The notes under the pieces: model-generated
What the model saw: only the letters and a program-made list of their open reading frames with translations
Told to the model about the DNA's origin: nothing
Database searches by the model: none
Translations under genes and position numbers: made by a program
Shown: piece after piece, positions 21,560-34,129 of the stretch
How positions within the stretch are numbered: position 1 is the first letter of the stretch
Layout of the letters: each line of letters opens with the position of its first letter
DNA from: Phoronis australis
Lineage: Eukaryota; Phoronida; Phoronidae
DNA length: 64,000 bases
Direction: 5' to 3'
Assembly: GCA_002633005.1 (NCBI GenBank)
Contig: NMRA01000700.1
Span: forward strand, 15,637 to 79,636

Positions 21560-21775
21560 CTCGGTAGAGCAGGACACTATAATTGTATTGGCAGAAAGAA
21601 CAATTCCTCATGGTTTGTTGAACCCATGTTTTATATAAATGTTTAGAGTTTTGTGTATGCTATGGACGACTGAAGTGAAGCACTCGTGGAATTTCTAGTC
21701 CGGAGTGTCATACTTTGTAGTATATATTTAGTGCATTAGGGACGATCAGATGCTGAGGACGCCTGTGCTTCAGAT
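21560..21775 (-). repeat. Half-copy of foldback repeat R2
   Basis: Aligns to 13146-13345, sharing AGAGCAGG, CATGGTTTGTTG-like and GATCAGATGCTGAGGACG-like blocks in order. Confidence 0.5.
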
Positions 21776-21891
21776 GCAATAAAACTCGGACACCCGAGGC
21801 CGTGAGAACTCTTGCTTGATCAGCATTTGCTGACAGAGAGATGTGAACAAATAATCAGATCACATACATTCCAGTCATTTTATGACTCCAG

Positions 21892-22782
21892 TGCCCCGTT
21901 GCATGAAACAGTCCCTAATTGGGGACTTAACCAAGTTTCCGAGCTATTTAGGGAAATCCCTGTAAGGATTTTGTTTTAAGGACTGTTGCATGAAGATGCC
22001 CTACGCTCGGTCCTTATTGGGAGCGCTCTCAATCCGAAGTAAGTTCCCAAAGTAGAGCAATCCCGATGATTGCCTTAGCTAAGGTCTCTTGATATGGTGA
22101 AAATTACTATCAACGAGAGAAAACATGTCGCATTTACGCCATCTGTCCCACCTTTAATTGTTGGAGTTGACTGTGCAGTCAAAGTCAATTATCTGAGAAT
22201 TCGAGTTTTCTACTGCTGTTGAGAAAGCAGACGATGGATTGTGGCCGCCCACGCTAATGTAAATTAAAAAAGCGAACTGGTGAGAATACCAAAATCTCCG
22301 GCAGGAGTCGTTGCACTTCCCAACGCGATGTTAAAACCGTGTCCTACGAAAATTAAGTGAGACGTGTGGTAAGTCGTAGTAACTGTATATTCAGTTCATG
22401 ATGGAACTTCTAACCTGTACAGAGGGTGCGATCATGTTTTTCTTGATCGACACCTCCAGCTTCTCTCCAAACTTTCTAACTATCACGAAAATCCCAGCCC
22501 TTGAAAATCTAAATCTTTCGTTTAGCTCACTGTCGCTAAACGTCTCGAGCCGGCTAGTTGTGTCGCGGAAAATTCTTTTTTCAACAGCAACATGAGCTTG
22601 ATCAGCCATTTTATTCTTATGGACTCAACTTAGGGACTTATTTTGGGTAACCCCAAAAGTTGAGTCCCTACTTGATGCCTAAACTACCTGGGAACTTTTC
22701 ATGCAACAGTCCCTAAACTTTGCGACGTCCCTAAAACTTAAGGACACCCCTAATATATAGGGACTGTTTCATGAAACGGGCA
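21892..22782 (-). mobile_element. Harbinger-type DNA transposon remnant
   Basis: An 891-bp element with terminal inverted repeats of about 25 bp: TGCCCCGTTGCATGAAACAG at the left, CTGTTTCATGAAACGGGCA at the right. The flanking trinucleotide CAG is repeated on both sides (21889-21891 and 22783-22785), consistent with a 3-bp target-site duplication. A HARBI1-like coding fragment sits inside. Most of the transposase is missing, so the copy is internally deleted and non-autonomous. Confidence 0.7.
22391..22609 (-). pseudogene. N-terminal fragment of a HARBI1-like transposase
   Basis: A 72-codon frame on the minus strand beginning MADQAHVAVEKRIFRDTT. It has the family's N-terminal layout: a basic FRD segment, a LETFSDSELNERFRFSRAGI helix region and a VSIKKNMIAPSVQV segment. 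In intact proteins this precedes the DDE nuclease domain, which is absent here. It lies between the inverted repeats of the 21892-22782 element, which confirms its origin. Not expected to be functional. Confidence 0.65.
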
Positions 22783-22785
22783 CAG

Positions 22786-23889
22786 AGGGCCCTAACTAGA
22801 AAAAATTGCAACAGGAGGTTTTTTCCATCAATGGCATCTTCAAACATCCTTGGGGGCCAGAAAAATGTCTACCGAAATCGGATGTCGGTTTTTCAAGATG
22901 GCGAAAAAAATAGCCGTCAAAAACGGGGATTACTGCTTTCTGGCATGTAACTCATATGTAAAAGCTGGAAATAAAACAAAATATTTTGTCATTGATTATA
23001 TACATTTCACAACAGGCATGTCAGTCAAAACGTGCCAATTTTCCGTAAAATAAAACCAATGTGGCCGACAAATTAAGGCCGAATCGGCAATTTGCTTCAT
23101 CTTAAAAGATTTCTTTAATATTTTCCCTGAAAATGGCAAAACTTGTATTCTTTTGTAAGTTAGACAATTGAACATATCCCAAATTTACAGTAGGTCAATG
23201 ATTGGAGAGAAAAAATCAAGATTTCTGACAAAATGATAGCCAAAATGGCCACCAATTCACAAACCCCAATTTACCGCATTTACGTTTTGCAAACTTTGTT
23301 TGTAACCTGATTGGCGTTTACACAAAAACATTATACAATTTAAAGTCAAGGTTACTGTGTTAATTGTTTCTACAATTTGTTTTTAAAATTTAGATATTTA
23401 ATGTCGGATTTTAATCACAAATTAGATTATACAACATCAAAGTTTGTGTATTTTTCAGAAAAGGCTTTATTTAAATTTCGTAATAAATTTCACAAACTCA
23501 ATAAGTTTCTGCAAAATATATTCATTTGAGGTATCAGAAATAATAATTTTTAGAAATATATGTAATTTTGGTGGTTATTGGCTTATTCATTACAGGTACC
23601 TAAATAAAATTCGGCGACTTTTTTCTCTGCTATTGCAGATATTATTAGATGTTCTCAAGCAATGATTTCGTCTGCCGCTAGCATGTGTTGAGAGTTTGGC
23701 TGCTGGTTTCACTTGAATTTGATGAAAACAAATAAAGTTGTGTGCAAAAAGGTTAATAATGAAACATTTACTACTCACAATTTGTTAAATATGCATGCTT
23801 TTTATGAGCATCGGTAACTGATTTTAAAAGAAACTAGTGGCATCAAACCAAACGATGGTTATCTGCGGTCATTTGTTCTTAGCCAGGCT
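22786..23889. other. No recognisable gene
   Basis: AT-rich. Short open frames only, with no splice or motif support. Confidence 0.35.
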
Positions 23890-26360
23890 TGACTGAAATC
23901 AGCTTTCTGTGATGTATTGGATCCGAAATGTCAGGTACAGGGCTAAAAGAAGTGCTTGAGACGGTGCATGGGTCAAACAGTGTGATCCTTGTGTTCAATG
24001 GAAAAATTGCGAATAGAGCAGTGAGAGGGCGTATGTTGGTAGACTCAGCACTGAATGCTAACATAAAAGCCAGAGCATTCAACATCCCACTTCCAAATAT
24101 TGACAGATCAATTAACACCATCCAGAACCAACGAAGAAAGAAGTTCCGGTATTTCAGAAATTCCAGGAGTTCAGAATGTCGCCAACACAGAACACAGAGA
24201 TTCCGTGCTAAGATGTGGAGCTATTCAATTCTTGTACACAAATGTTGGCTCGTCAGAATATAGAGACAGATTATTCAGACATCCCAACTGGTCACTTAAC
24301 TAGATGTATACGTTGGGACATGCAATGCACAGCTAGTGTCTTCCGATTATGTACCTTGGATTACAGTGGAAGACCCTACAGAGAGTTCTCTTTTGGCTTA
24401 CGACCTACTGCCATTGAATCAGAGTATAGGTCTTCAGAATTCGCAGTGACAGAGAATAGTTCGTCAGAAGAATCAATGGCCAATGATGATTTAAGATCTG
24501 GCTGAAGCTGCACTGTGATCTTATTGCTGGCATAACGTCTGTGTGCAGTGATGTATGCTCATCGGATTGTCTTGTAGGTATCCATAAAAAATGGAAGCAC
24601 ATAAATCCGACTTGCCCTTGCGAAGTCGAATCATTAGTCTTTGGCTAAAGTATATGAAGATGACAAACAACCTTCGACTTTTTTAAAAGGAGAAATAACG
24701 TCAGATTGGGAGCTTCACCTTAAATCAGTTTCTGAAATGCTGCCCTACTTTGCAGCTGCTGGTCACAACTCTGACGGAAAATCTGCATAAATATACTTGC
24801 AGCAGACGCAGCAACTCAAAGACACCCGTCCAGACGACTACGGCCAGCACGCCATAAGGCGAAGTTAAAGATTCTGGACAGGATTGGCATATGTTGTAAT
24901 TGAAAAAACGCTCATGAAAAGGATTAAAGAAACACGGGGTTTAGTAAAGGTTGCGAAATGTGAGATATGCAGAGTGCACCGTGGGGGCTTTCCTTGCCGT
25001 CATGGTCAAGTATAAATGGCGCCATGCAGAGTATGACAAACTTGAGTTGTGAAACAAGTCAACAGCATAAAGAAGGTAGCCAGGCACAACACTAGCGTGA
25101 CGACAAAAACATCAACAGCCTTGTTGAATTCCTTCACGACAGAAACCCATTTTAAAGAGAATCAATACATAACATCGCCATTGGTGTGACTGATGGTACA
25201 CGCGTCAATGCCAAAACTGCCAGAGATGTGTGGAAGGCGGTTCACTTGTCTATCGACATTAAGTGTCAATGACTTCACATTTAGAAAGGAAGACAAAGTT
25301 GTGGCAATGACACGTCAATCAGTTCATATTGCTAACAGTGATTTTACACAAGTGGATCCACGACTGCTATTTCAGGGAATCCTGAAAGCTGCAAAAGACA
25401 ACAGTGAAAGTTCATCATACCTTTTGAAGTTTGAGGTGTGTGCTGGTTCCCAACTCTTTTTGATACATCCGATCTTCCCAAAGTCGCTAATGATTTGATA
25501 TTAGCTGATTTACTATGGTCCAGAGGGAGACTACCTGAGGATTTCAATTTCCAGAAAACACAGTGATGCATGTAATTGACGGCAGTTCTCTCCTTCACCG
25601 TATTCCATGGCCTAGAGGTGCAACGTTTCAGTCGTTTGGTAGAGCTTATGTGGATTACATCAGCAAGTGCATCTACCCTAATGTTGTTTTTGATAGTTAC
25701 TGAGATGGACTATCAACTAAGGATGTCTCCCATGTTCGAAGACTGAATGGGGTGTTTGGAACTGAAGATCACTTCAATGGTGACGTGGTGATCAAGTCAA
25801 AGAAGGAACATTTTGGCAAAGAGCAAAAACAAACAACGATCCATTTACTTCTTGTCAAGTTTGCTAGGACATGCTGGTTGTGCAGTGGTACAAAACTCAA
25901 GGTGCCGTAGAAATTTTAATATAAGAGACCGCAGTAAAGAGCTCAGCACAAGGTCCAACTACCCTTATTGAATTCGATACAGACTTGTTAGTTATTTTTT
26001 GTTATCACGCTACTTCACAACAACTTCCATTGTTCATGAAATTTAACAAGAGGCACCGAAGCAAGAGGAGAGTCTGAAACTACAGTTGTCTCTTGGTGCC
26101 GAAACTTCCGCAGTTTTGCCATTTGGGCACGCAATACAACATTACGGCTGATCGGTATTAGCAAATGCTCTCCCTTTCAAGAAACTACGTGATCGACAAT
26201 TCTGCGAAAACACATGCAGCTAAAGCAAGACATATTTGAAGCTGGTGAGAGCTGTGTCTATGCTTTTTGGCGGTACTGGCACTAGAACTGTGGATGACTT
26301 TTTGAATTTTACTCTCTATCACATTCCACTCCCCAGTTATAATGGTTTAATGCAAATCTA
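23890..26360 (+). pseudogene. Decayed copy of an expanded uncharacterised invertebrate gene family (possible PIN/XPG-like nuclease region)
   Basis: Successive protein-like blocks appear in the order I recall for a large, uncharacterised family predicted in many marine invertebrates. They are SGTGLKEVLETVHGSNSV (from 23928), WELHLKSVSEMLPYF (about 24709), FWTGLAYVVIEKTLMKRI (about 24870), VDPRLLFQGILKAAKD (25193-25498), HVIDGSSLLHRIPW (about 25567), NVVFDSY, STKDVSHVRR, TLIEFDTDLLVI (about 25960), AGESCVY and LFGGTGTRTVDDF (about 26245-26320). Blocks change frame and contain stops, so it is a pseudogene. The paired VVFD-Y and D-TDLLV motifs resemble acidic positions of PIN/XPG-like nucleases, which is inference. 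It is unspliced over 2.4 kb, so it may be a retrocopy or element-borne. Confidence 0.55.
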
Positions 26361-26689
26361 GCGGCCATTTTGTTCAACATCTTGAATAACCAACTTCTTT
26401 TGTCACACTAAGGGGTGTGAGAGGACACAATTTTTGCTATGAAACCTTACGTTGCAATCATTTCCCGGTCATCCGTAGGGTGACTGGACTAATATGACGT
26501 TAAGGGATTCTATATTTGGATAAATAGTCCATATACAGTATTTGAGTGTCTTATTTTACACCTTCGCGCTGTACAGTCGTTTGCAAGGGACCCTCCCTTT
26601 GCACCACCCATGTGTAAGTAAATCTGATTTTTTGCGGCATTTTTACTAAAATATTCACGTGCATGTTATGTTTTGGTTCACTAATCCAG

Positions 26690-27300
26690 TCTTTTTGTGA
26701 CTGGAGGTATAATTTAATAATTTGGAAGCCGACTAACCCGGCTGGTTCATGTTCGTGATGTCTTCAGTTCGGCGGCCGGCGACCGACCTAATCAGGCTCC
26801 GACCCACTGGGCTACAACGAACGTTTTGTGTGTTTTGAAATGATTAAAAGTCGTACGTCTAAAATTGCAACACACGGCTTTAATCTGATGTCTGTATTTC
26901 ACGGAAGAACAATTCTAATTTATCAACGAGCATACACTATCTTCCCACGACCGACATCGGTAAGCTACACTACGTTTAATATGTCTATAAATCCGCCACA
27001 GCAAAATATAACAACTCGTTTTTTTAAGCTCAATGTACATGTATTTGTAAGTGTTTTGTATCGAATTTATCGGTGCAAATTGATAAATTTGGGCGGAAAG
27101 CTGGCACCAGCAAACGTGTTTTGAACTGCTGAAGAGTGTCTGTTAGAACCTATGACGACATTCGTTAATTTAGGCACCTCCATCTGCTGCCCGGTGTCAG
27201 GTAAACGAACAGAACTTGCTTATATAGAGTGAAATTTCTCTATCTAAATTGATAGGAAATAAGTTGTTTTGGTGGCTTTCTCCATTAATGTAATCGATAA
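26690..27300. repeat. Dispersed repeat R1, copy 2
   Basis: Aligns along its length with 1785-2370, including AACGTTTTGTGTGTTT, CTGTATTTCACGGAAGAA and ATCTAAATTGATAG. The 98-codon frame at 26828-27124 lies within the repeat and shows no motif. Confidence 0.55.
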
Positions 27301-27639
27301 AGACGTTGACAAAACTGTTTTTTGCGTTCGGTACACATGTCTGAAACGTAGATGAGGGAGTGGAGATGAATCATGTTTTGGATAACACGTTTTGAATTAC
27401 AAAAGAATGTTTAAAGATTTTATTGAGAAAACATACCATATATTTCACTATATTAGAACCAACAGATGGCCATTTGAATTTTGGACAACTGCATTAACAT
27501 CAATAGGCTTTGGAAGCATCAATGTCAAAATGATGTTATGAACTATTGCGCAGAATTGATACTTTAGTCACTAAGGATTAAGAATATTAATGAACACACA
27601 GTAACAGACCCTTAGGCACGATAACTCTAACCACCCAGA

Positions 27640-27965
27640 CATGGTATTTGTAATTGTTTTGCATTAGTTTTGCTGATTTACTGGTGTAAAGTGATGAAGT
27701 CAAGCGATAAGCTGACACCAGTAACGTTGTTGAGAACTGCTGAACAAACAGTGTTAGAACCTATAACGTCATTGGTTAATTTCACCAACTAGTTTGCACT
27801 TAGGTGTAAGGGAAAAGAACTGAACTTGTTGTTATCGAAACGACAAGATCTGAATTGATACAAAATAAGTTATTTTGGTGGCATTCTCTATTAACGTGCC
27901 AGCATTTCACGTAAAACGTAGAGAGGGGCTTGTTCACCGATTGATTGTAAGTGGCCCCTAGTATG
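27640..27965. repeat. Dispersed repeat R1, partial copy 3
   Basis: Shares the 3' half of R1: GATAAGCTGACACCAGTAAC, CTGCTGAACA and GATCTGAATTGATACAAAAT. It lies 340 bp after copy 2 in the same orientation. Confidence 0.55.
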
Positions 27966-29650
27966 ACAATATTTGTTTCAGTGCCCACTTCTAATCCTTA
28001 TTTGTTGTGACTGTTTTAACTCTTCGAGAGCGAAAATCTGGAAAAAGGGCGAGAAGTTGCTAAAGTTACGCAAAATCGAAAACAGCCGACTTTGCCTTTG
28101 TAGCCGTGGATTTTGCATCAGAGACTTCTTGGTATAAAAGAATATCTTCAAGCATAGCGACAGCGGGGCTTGTTATCGAATGGAAAAAGTGTTGCTTTTA
28201 AACTTCCAAATCTCTCACTTCATATAGTTAAATGATCAACAGCAAATTTGATGAAATGCATACACACAAGCCATTTGAAACTATTATTGCACGCCACAGT
28301 AGAAGCTGCATACGTTCGTTAGGCATTACAGAAGAGCACTGACACGAATGAACCAAGGGAAAAAGTGATAAAGTATATCTCACGGATTTCCTTGATTGTT
28401 TGCATGATGGTAAGGGTTGATGCCCCAACCTTCATACCCATATTAATTTTTTTGCATGCGCCACCTTTTGGTTGCTATGGGAAAGTTTTGTTTTTCTGCC
28501 AATTCCAAGCCTTGTTACAGCTACATTTTGGCTTTTTACCTTGAGAATAAGAGTATTAACACTACATTTTTATCACTGTATTAAGGGGTCTTTCAACTTG
28601 CCAGCCATAGAAAATATTACAGATTCAGTTTCATTTTAGCTGTTTTCGAAAGCTACAAGTTTAGCTAGTTTGTGGTGGTTTTGAAATGTTGACAATTGCC
28701 CTACTTCCTGTCTCAATATCTCAGCTGAACCAAATTTAAAACAACAAAACTAAAGCCAGTGTTTAGATTGATCTTAGCTCTACAAAATAAAACCATAACA
28801 CGTCTAGGCAATCACCCTTCTTCATACCGCATCGGGCTCTATAAGTAGGGTACCTCACCAAAATTGTACAACTGGCCAATGTCTGCATAGTAACATCAAA
28901 ATACAGTTTTGAAATCTTAATATAGGCACTCGAACATACCAAATGCATACTTGGTAAAGAAACCAAAAAGCTTTAATTTGGTTACGTGACAGAAAAAAAT
29001 GAGAAGCACAACATAGCACGTTGGTTTCCTTTGATCCAGACGATAACACTGCTAATATGTGCATGAACTTCCTTTTTTCAAAATGAATTATGGTTGTGCG
29101 AAAATCTATAAAGTAAGTCTGTGAACTCGAATTCTGAAATTTTAATGTGTGGGTCTTATATTCTCGAAGTAGAATGATCGTGTCCCGACGCATCTCAATT
29201 CAACGAATTTTATCGTAGAATAAAAAACAATAATAGGCGTATTTGTCGGGAAGGAGACAACCGCATCTCTATATATCACCAACCGTGAAGAAATCAGACA
29301 ACAGAGTAGTCATTCATAAAAAAGAGATATATTGAAACTGTATGGGATAAATGGTGTGAAATGAGGTTACAAAAACTGGTGTTATAAGGACAATCGACTG
29401 CCGGTGAAATTGGCGTTATTTAATAACTTTTCTTACGCTTGTCATTCGGGAAAGTCCCCGAAAAGCCACGCCCAGATATGCATATGGATGTCTGAATATT
29501 TTTTTTTACGGATACCAATACCTTTTGTTTTTACCATAACGCAGAGATGTATTTGCCGAAGGTTCGTAGACATTTTCATCAAAAAACACAGGAAACCGAG
29601 TAGTTCACACGCATAAAAGCAGGAAATCAGTTCAGAGCATTTTTATCTAC
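27966..29650. other. No recognisable gene
   Basis: Overlapping minus-strand frames at 28763-29193 have no motif. I see no RNA gene or repeat. Confidence 0.35.
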
Positions 29651-29962
29651 CAGTTTCAGATGCGGAATTTAGGGAGGGGGTCAAGGGGGCCATGCCCCCC
29701 CTAAAATTATCCTAGATACCATTTGACACTTCGAGATGCGGATTGCTGACTAGCATATTTGCGCACAGAGGGGGGCTTGGGGCGAATGCACATTGAATAG
29801 GCCTTGAACAAAACCCGTTTACCTTTTTTTAGTAATAAGGTCCACAAACCCAAAAATTCGAGACCCCTACATTCCTAAACTTTAGGCTGGGCGCGCGCAT
29901 GTGGAGAAATTCTGGTTAATCCTGTACCCTACCCCAAATCAAAATCCTGGGTCCCCCCCGAG
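29651..29962 (+). repeat. hAT-like MITE with G/C runs
   Basis: Starts CAGTTTCAGATGCGGAATTTAGGG-like and ends AAAATCCTGGGTCCCCCCC, matching the family at 20775-20920, including the internal CGGATTGCTGACTAGCATAT block. Confidence 0.5.
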
Positions 29963-30530
29963 TTTAGTATGCAATAATGCTCACTGATGGGTATGTAATG
30001 GTGTTTGGTGCTTACCATAAGTCAGACTCCAAAAATTCAGCAAACTCGAGTCTAATACATATACATATAGTGTCAACTACTTCATCGAAGAATCATAAGA
30101 CAATGCATGTGCAGCAAAATGAAAATAAAAATAAAATACATACATTCAGACTTTACATAGGTGAACTTGGGAAATCCTGCAAAAAGATTTTGGAACAAAG
30201 TTGGGAAACATTTAAAAGCTCTCCTGATTTAAATTATTGTTTATTATGTTAGACATAGAGACCAGCAGAGCAGGTTATACTGTTCTTATGTAGCAAACCG
30301 ATTATAAGATAGCACCAAAGAAGTTTATATTGAGGCTGATACAGGACACAGGCAAATTACCCGCAATAAATCAAGTAAATAGAACAAATGTGGTCACATT
30401 TACAGAATGTACAATGAGACATCTTTAGTCAGAAAAGATTACACGTCACGAAATGGAAATAGCATTTTTTCTGACTACTTTTGACATACTGTATTTCAAA
30501 TGTCTCCAAGTCGTGTATACATGAAATGTG

Positions 30531-30827
30531 CTACTGCGGCAATTCTATTGACTCAACAATCTTTTGTCGTAATTCAAATCGACGATCTTCTTCAGTGATA
30601 CTTTTCATTTCAAAGGCACCAAAGTGTACAAGTTTCCCAGAACGAATGAGTGCTGCTAAACGGACGAGGTGAGAGACATTCCTCAGAACATGACTTTGGT
30701 CAGGAGCAATACATTCACGGGTTACAGATAATGCTTCGCTGGCTTTCCGTTTGTAATATTGCTTGGAGCTTTTGACAGATTCATCGATGTCAGTTAGAAG
30801 ATGGGACCTAACAGGTTTGATCTTCGA
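30531..30827 (-). CDS. Unrecognised terminal-exon-like open frame (locus F)
   Basis: Ninety-eight codons are open on the minus strand to a TAG at 30531-30533, with no internal Met until late, so an ATG-based search misses it. The peptide is strongly protein-like and charged: KPVRSHLLTDIDESVKSSK, QYYKRKASEALSVTREC, IAPDQSHVLRNVSHLVRLA and ITEEDRRFELRQKIVES. A plausible acceptor (CTGATCGAAG) lies at the upstream edge, and the same frame continues to about 30936 with two stops. It may be the last exon of a minus-strand gene or a fragment of a degraded one. No family recognised. Confidence 0.4.
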   Translation of the reverse strand, partial: SKIKPVRSHLLTDIDESVKSSKQYYKRKASEALSVTRECIAPDQSHVLRNVSHLVRLAALIRSGKLVHFGAFEMKSITEEDRRFELRQKIVESIELPQ

Positions 30828-31439
30828 TCAGATGCAGCAGTGAGAAACTGATTCGACTTATGAATCTTTGGCAAAGGCGTGGGCAGCCAGAATCATGGTT
30901 GGTCCCCTCTTCTCAACTTGAAAATTTTGATTGTAAATAATACAATTATATGCAACTTAATCCGTAAACAGATGAATTATAATTTCCATAAACAGCGTTT
31001 CCCCTAAGATTTTATTATCACCATTCAAAATAGCTTGGTAAGATGGACAATCACATATGCGTGCAATCCTCATTGTGTACAAGCACCACTCAAAAAACAA
31101 AAGTGCCGTCAGTTAATCAAAATGTGAGTTCACTGTTTAAACCTGGAAACCATCAGTTTTAATATATAGCATTGCGATGGCTTTGAAAAGCCATAAAGTT
31201 AAGATAAGATCCAACACTCTTCATGCCTTGAGAAAATTTTACGTTTTACATGCTTTTCAGGCTAAAAGGTATACAATGCATCTTGTTATGACCTACATGG
31301 AGTACCAAAGCTTTCATTACAAGCAGTCTTCCCCGTCAGAGGATTTTTCATTGGTTGACAGGTGTGCTGACATAACTGGCACAGAACTAAACAGACTGTG
31401 CATTTATGAACATAGTTCCTCACCATAAACATAGTTCAA

Positions 31440-32650
31440 GGTCTGTTAACGCTATCCCTTGACTCACAAGCTCTGACCCAAACTCACAAAACATAACATG
31501 TGCGACCAAAAATCACATTTCGTGGAGCCAAATCCAACTTGACTGAGAGACACGGCTAACATACAGTAAATACAGCATATACAAAGTGTTTTGTCTGCAA
31601 ATACAAGAACAGTGTTACAGTCCATCAGCAATGTTTCCCTAGCAGATGAGTTTGTGAGCCAACCACCAGTTTTTGAGTCATTGTGCAGTTTACAAGCACA
31701 CGAGCCCTGTTTATATTTGAGTTCGTACCTCCTGTAAGTATGGACAACTTGCGCAGTAAAACTTCCGAAATGCAAAATCCGCTGAATGCACGGCATTTGT
31801 ATTTGTCTACGAGGTATATAAGCAACCACACTACAACTGAAATAAAAATCTTCCATTAAAACTACTGTTTTGCTATCATGAATTGTTGACAAGATGCACT
31901 TAATCCAGGAACCAAGAATCTCAGAAAAAAGGTTTTGTACAAAAATACTCCAAATCATTGACTAACTATTTACTAGTACTCTTCCTGTAGTAAACTCAAC
32001 AACAGTGGCTAACTTCTTAGGTGAACGCTAACAATTTCTGCATAGACCTGCAATAGAATTTTATGAAAAAGTAGGCATAACACAACTCCCAACAAAATGC
32101 TGTATTTTGAATCCCAAAATGTTTTCCCCCAGTGTTATTCTTGAAGTTGAAAGCTTCAGATGTTAGAGACCGTAACGGTGTTATTGCTCTAGCCATGTTA
32201 AATTAGGCCCCACTATAATTGGGTTCCACTGTATATGTGGAAAATTATATATCTCTGGTTATACAGATAGAGCCATATGACCAATCAAAAGTGACAACAG
32301 GTGATTTAGATGAGAAATTGGTGTCATATAGGAGACAATGGGTCGATTAAATTTTTTGATAATGGACACCAAATTTCCACTTCTTACAAATGCATATTCA
32401 GAAAATGGAATGTATTTCGATAAACCCTAAATGTTGAGAAAAGAGAAAGTTTTACTAATACAAGGCTGTACTGGAAGTAGTTACTGCAATTACTCTAGTA
32501 CTCAAGAGTCGCTATTACTTCATGTAGGCTTGTGTCCATTGTGGCTCTTTAAAATTTGAATTGATTTCTGGCAACAATCAGAATCTTGAGAAAGCAAAGA
32601 ATATAATAAATTCATTATCAACAGGTATAGAGCATTGATGACCTGCACCT
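31440..32650. other. Minus-strand frames without clear exons
   Basis: Long frames overlap on the minus strand at 31464-31958 (164 codons) and 31625-31831. Acceptor-like TTTTATTTCAG and CTTGTATTTGCAG occur within them, so parts could be exons of locus F, but frames and donors do not settle a model. Confidence 0.2.
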
Positions 32651-32804
32651 GCATAACAACTTATCGGACCCAACTGGAATCCATACATTCTGTTCTTCCA
32701 GAAATTCTTTGTTGACTGCATTTCCACTTACATTCCAAACTCAAGCTTGGCCTTGGGCTTAGAGCCTTTCCGATGTTGAAGGTGGGCACATATCTTGCTT
32801 TTAC

Positions 32805-32903
32805 TTGGCCTCCATCTGATTCCATGCTGAGCTCGGTGATTTCAACAAATAGTCATTTCTGGGGGTCAAACTGTTGTAAACAAGCCCACACTGACTCTGG
32901 CAA
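32805..32903 (-). CDS. Candidate internal exon of locus F
   Basis: After ATTCTTGCCAG on the minus strand, phase 0 is open for about 32 codons (SQCGLVYNSLTPRNDYLL, KSPSSAWNQMEAK). It ends near a weak donor (CCAA|GTAAAA). The phase agrees with the preceding candidate exon. An alternative frame over 32657-33053 also reads protein-like but has three TGA stops, so this region could be a decayed coding sequence instead. Confidence 0.25.
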
Positions 32904-33054
32904 GAATCAGCTGTCACTTTTAGCACTGTCACTGAACGGGACTGGGTCGGTGACTTTAACATATTTCAGTTGGCTTGTTCACGGACCTACTGCAATCAGT
33001 GCTTTATTTGCTTGCTGCATTGTTTCGGTATACCTCTGGAGCTCCACAAACCTG

Positions 33055-33152
33055 ATTTGAAGGATATAATGATGCCAACGAACATACTATATTAAATACT
33101 TCACCCACATCAGCAGCCATTTTTTCTTCAGTGATACCAGAGCCACCTGTAG
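33055..33152 (-). CDS. Candidate exon of locus F
   Basis: On the minus strand a long T-rich tract (33215-33181) precedes CCCTACAG, then an open frame GSGITEEKMAADVGEVFNIV followed by CSLASLYPSNQ, ending CAG|GTTTGT. Acceptor, tract, open frame and donor all fit an exon with phase 1 start and phase 0 end. The protein is not recognised. If real, locus F is a minus-strand gene inside the presumed long intron of WSC gene A. Confidence 0.3.
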
Positions 33153-33215
33153 GGCTTCCCATCAAAATGGTAGTTCACAGTAAAAAAAAAGAAAAAACAA
33201 AACAAAAAAAAAAAT

Positions 33216-34129
33216 ACTATTTTCATTGAATTTTATTTGCTAAGAAATAAACTCCAACCGTTTGAGCATTTTTAGATCTCAAAAATCAACATTTTCGATG
33301 ACAAGTAAATATTGTTACAAGTGCTCACTTTGGCTGAAGGGGCTTTGAACAATTGCTCATTACTATATGAAGACATGTGTTTGCCGGTAGTTTTGAAGCC
33401 AAATATCTATTCTACTAAGATAGATCAAACTCACAATTATGTTTCAAAGTGTAACATTTGGCTTCAGCTGAGATTGACTCATTCAAATCTGGGCACGTTT
33501 TCCATGTTTTTGCTTGTATGACACCATTAACCTTCAAACCCCAAATGTCGAATTAAAGGTGCAACATGACACTTTTATTTTTTTCATTTTCACGAAGACA
33601 ATGTGTGACTTTATACAAAACAATGGGTATTTTATTTTCTAATTGCTTCTGTAATTACTTACAATATCACCAAATCTGTGATTATTGGGGTGAGTTCCTA
33701 TAGTGGTTTTCCGTGAAAACTGAGGTACCTGACTTTTAAGCTACCTAACGCAATAGAATTTGTTTAAAGTGAATTTTATTAATTACCATAAGAAAATAAA
33801 CAAAAATGCATAATATGATCCAAATCCGTCACATACAGGGTGTATCACCCCTGTATGGATTTTAGCCTGGTCTGAAATGTACTGCACTCCTAATTTATAG
33901 ATTACTACTATCTAAACCAATTTCGTTTTAATTATCTATCGTGGAATACCTATCGTGTGGTTTCGAACACCAGTTTGGATCCTGCCGTCGCACGGAGGCA
34001 GTAAAGTTTGTTTGTCTGGCTAATCTTGCTACAAAGATTTTAGAAAACACTAAAACTGCCAGCTTTTGTCAGTAAAATGAAATATCATCACTTTACTTAA
34101 AATATGATGACATTCATTACTATTTTCAG
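33216..34129. other. Upstream flank or intron before gene A WSC exon 1
   Basis: No gene recognised. It ends with the acceptor tract CATTACTATTTTCAG. Confidence 0.4.

Noticed and set aside
31464-31958. 164-codon minus ORF as a single-exon gene
   Set aside because: No domain; internal acceptor-like sites suggest that, at most, parts belong to spliced exons of locus F.
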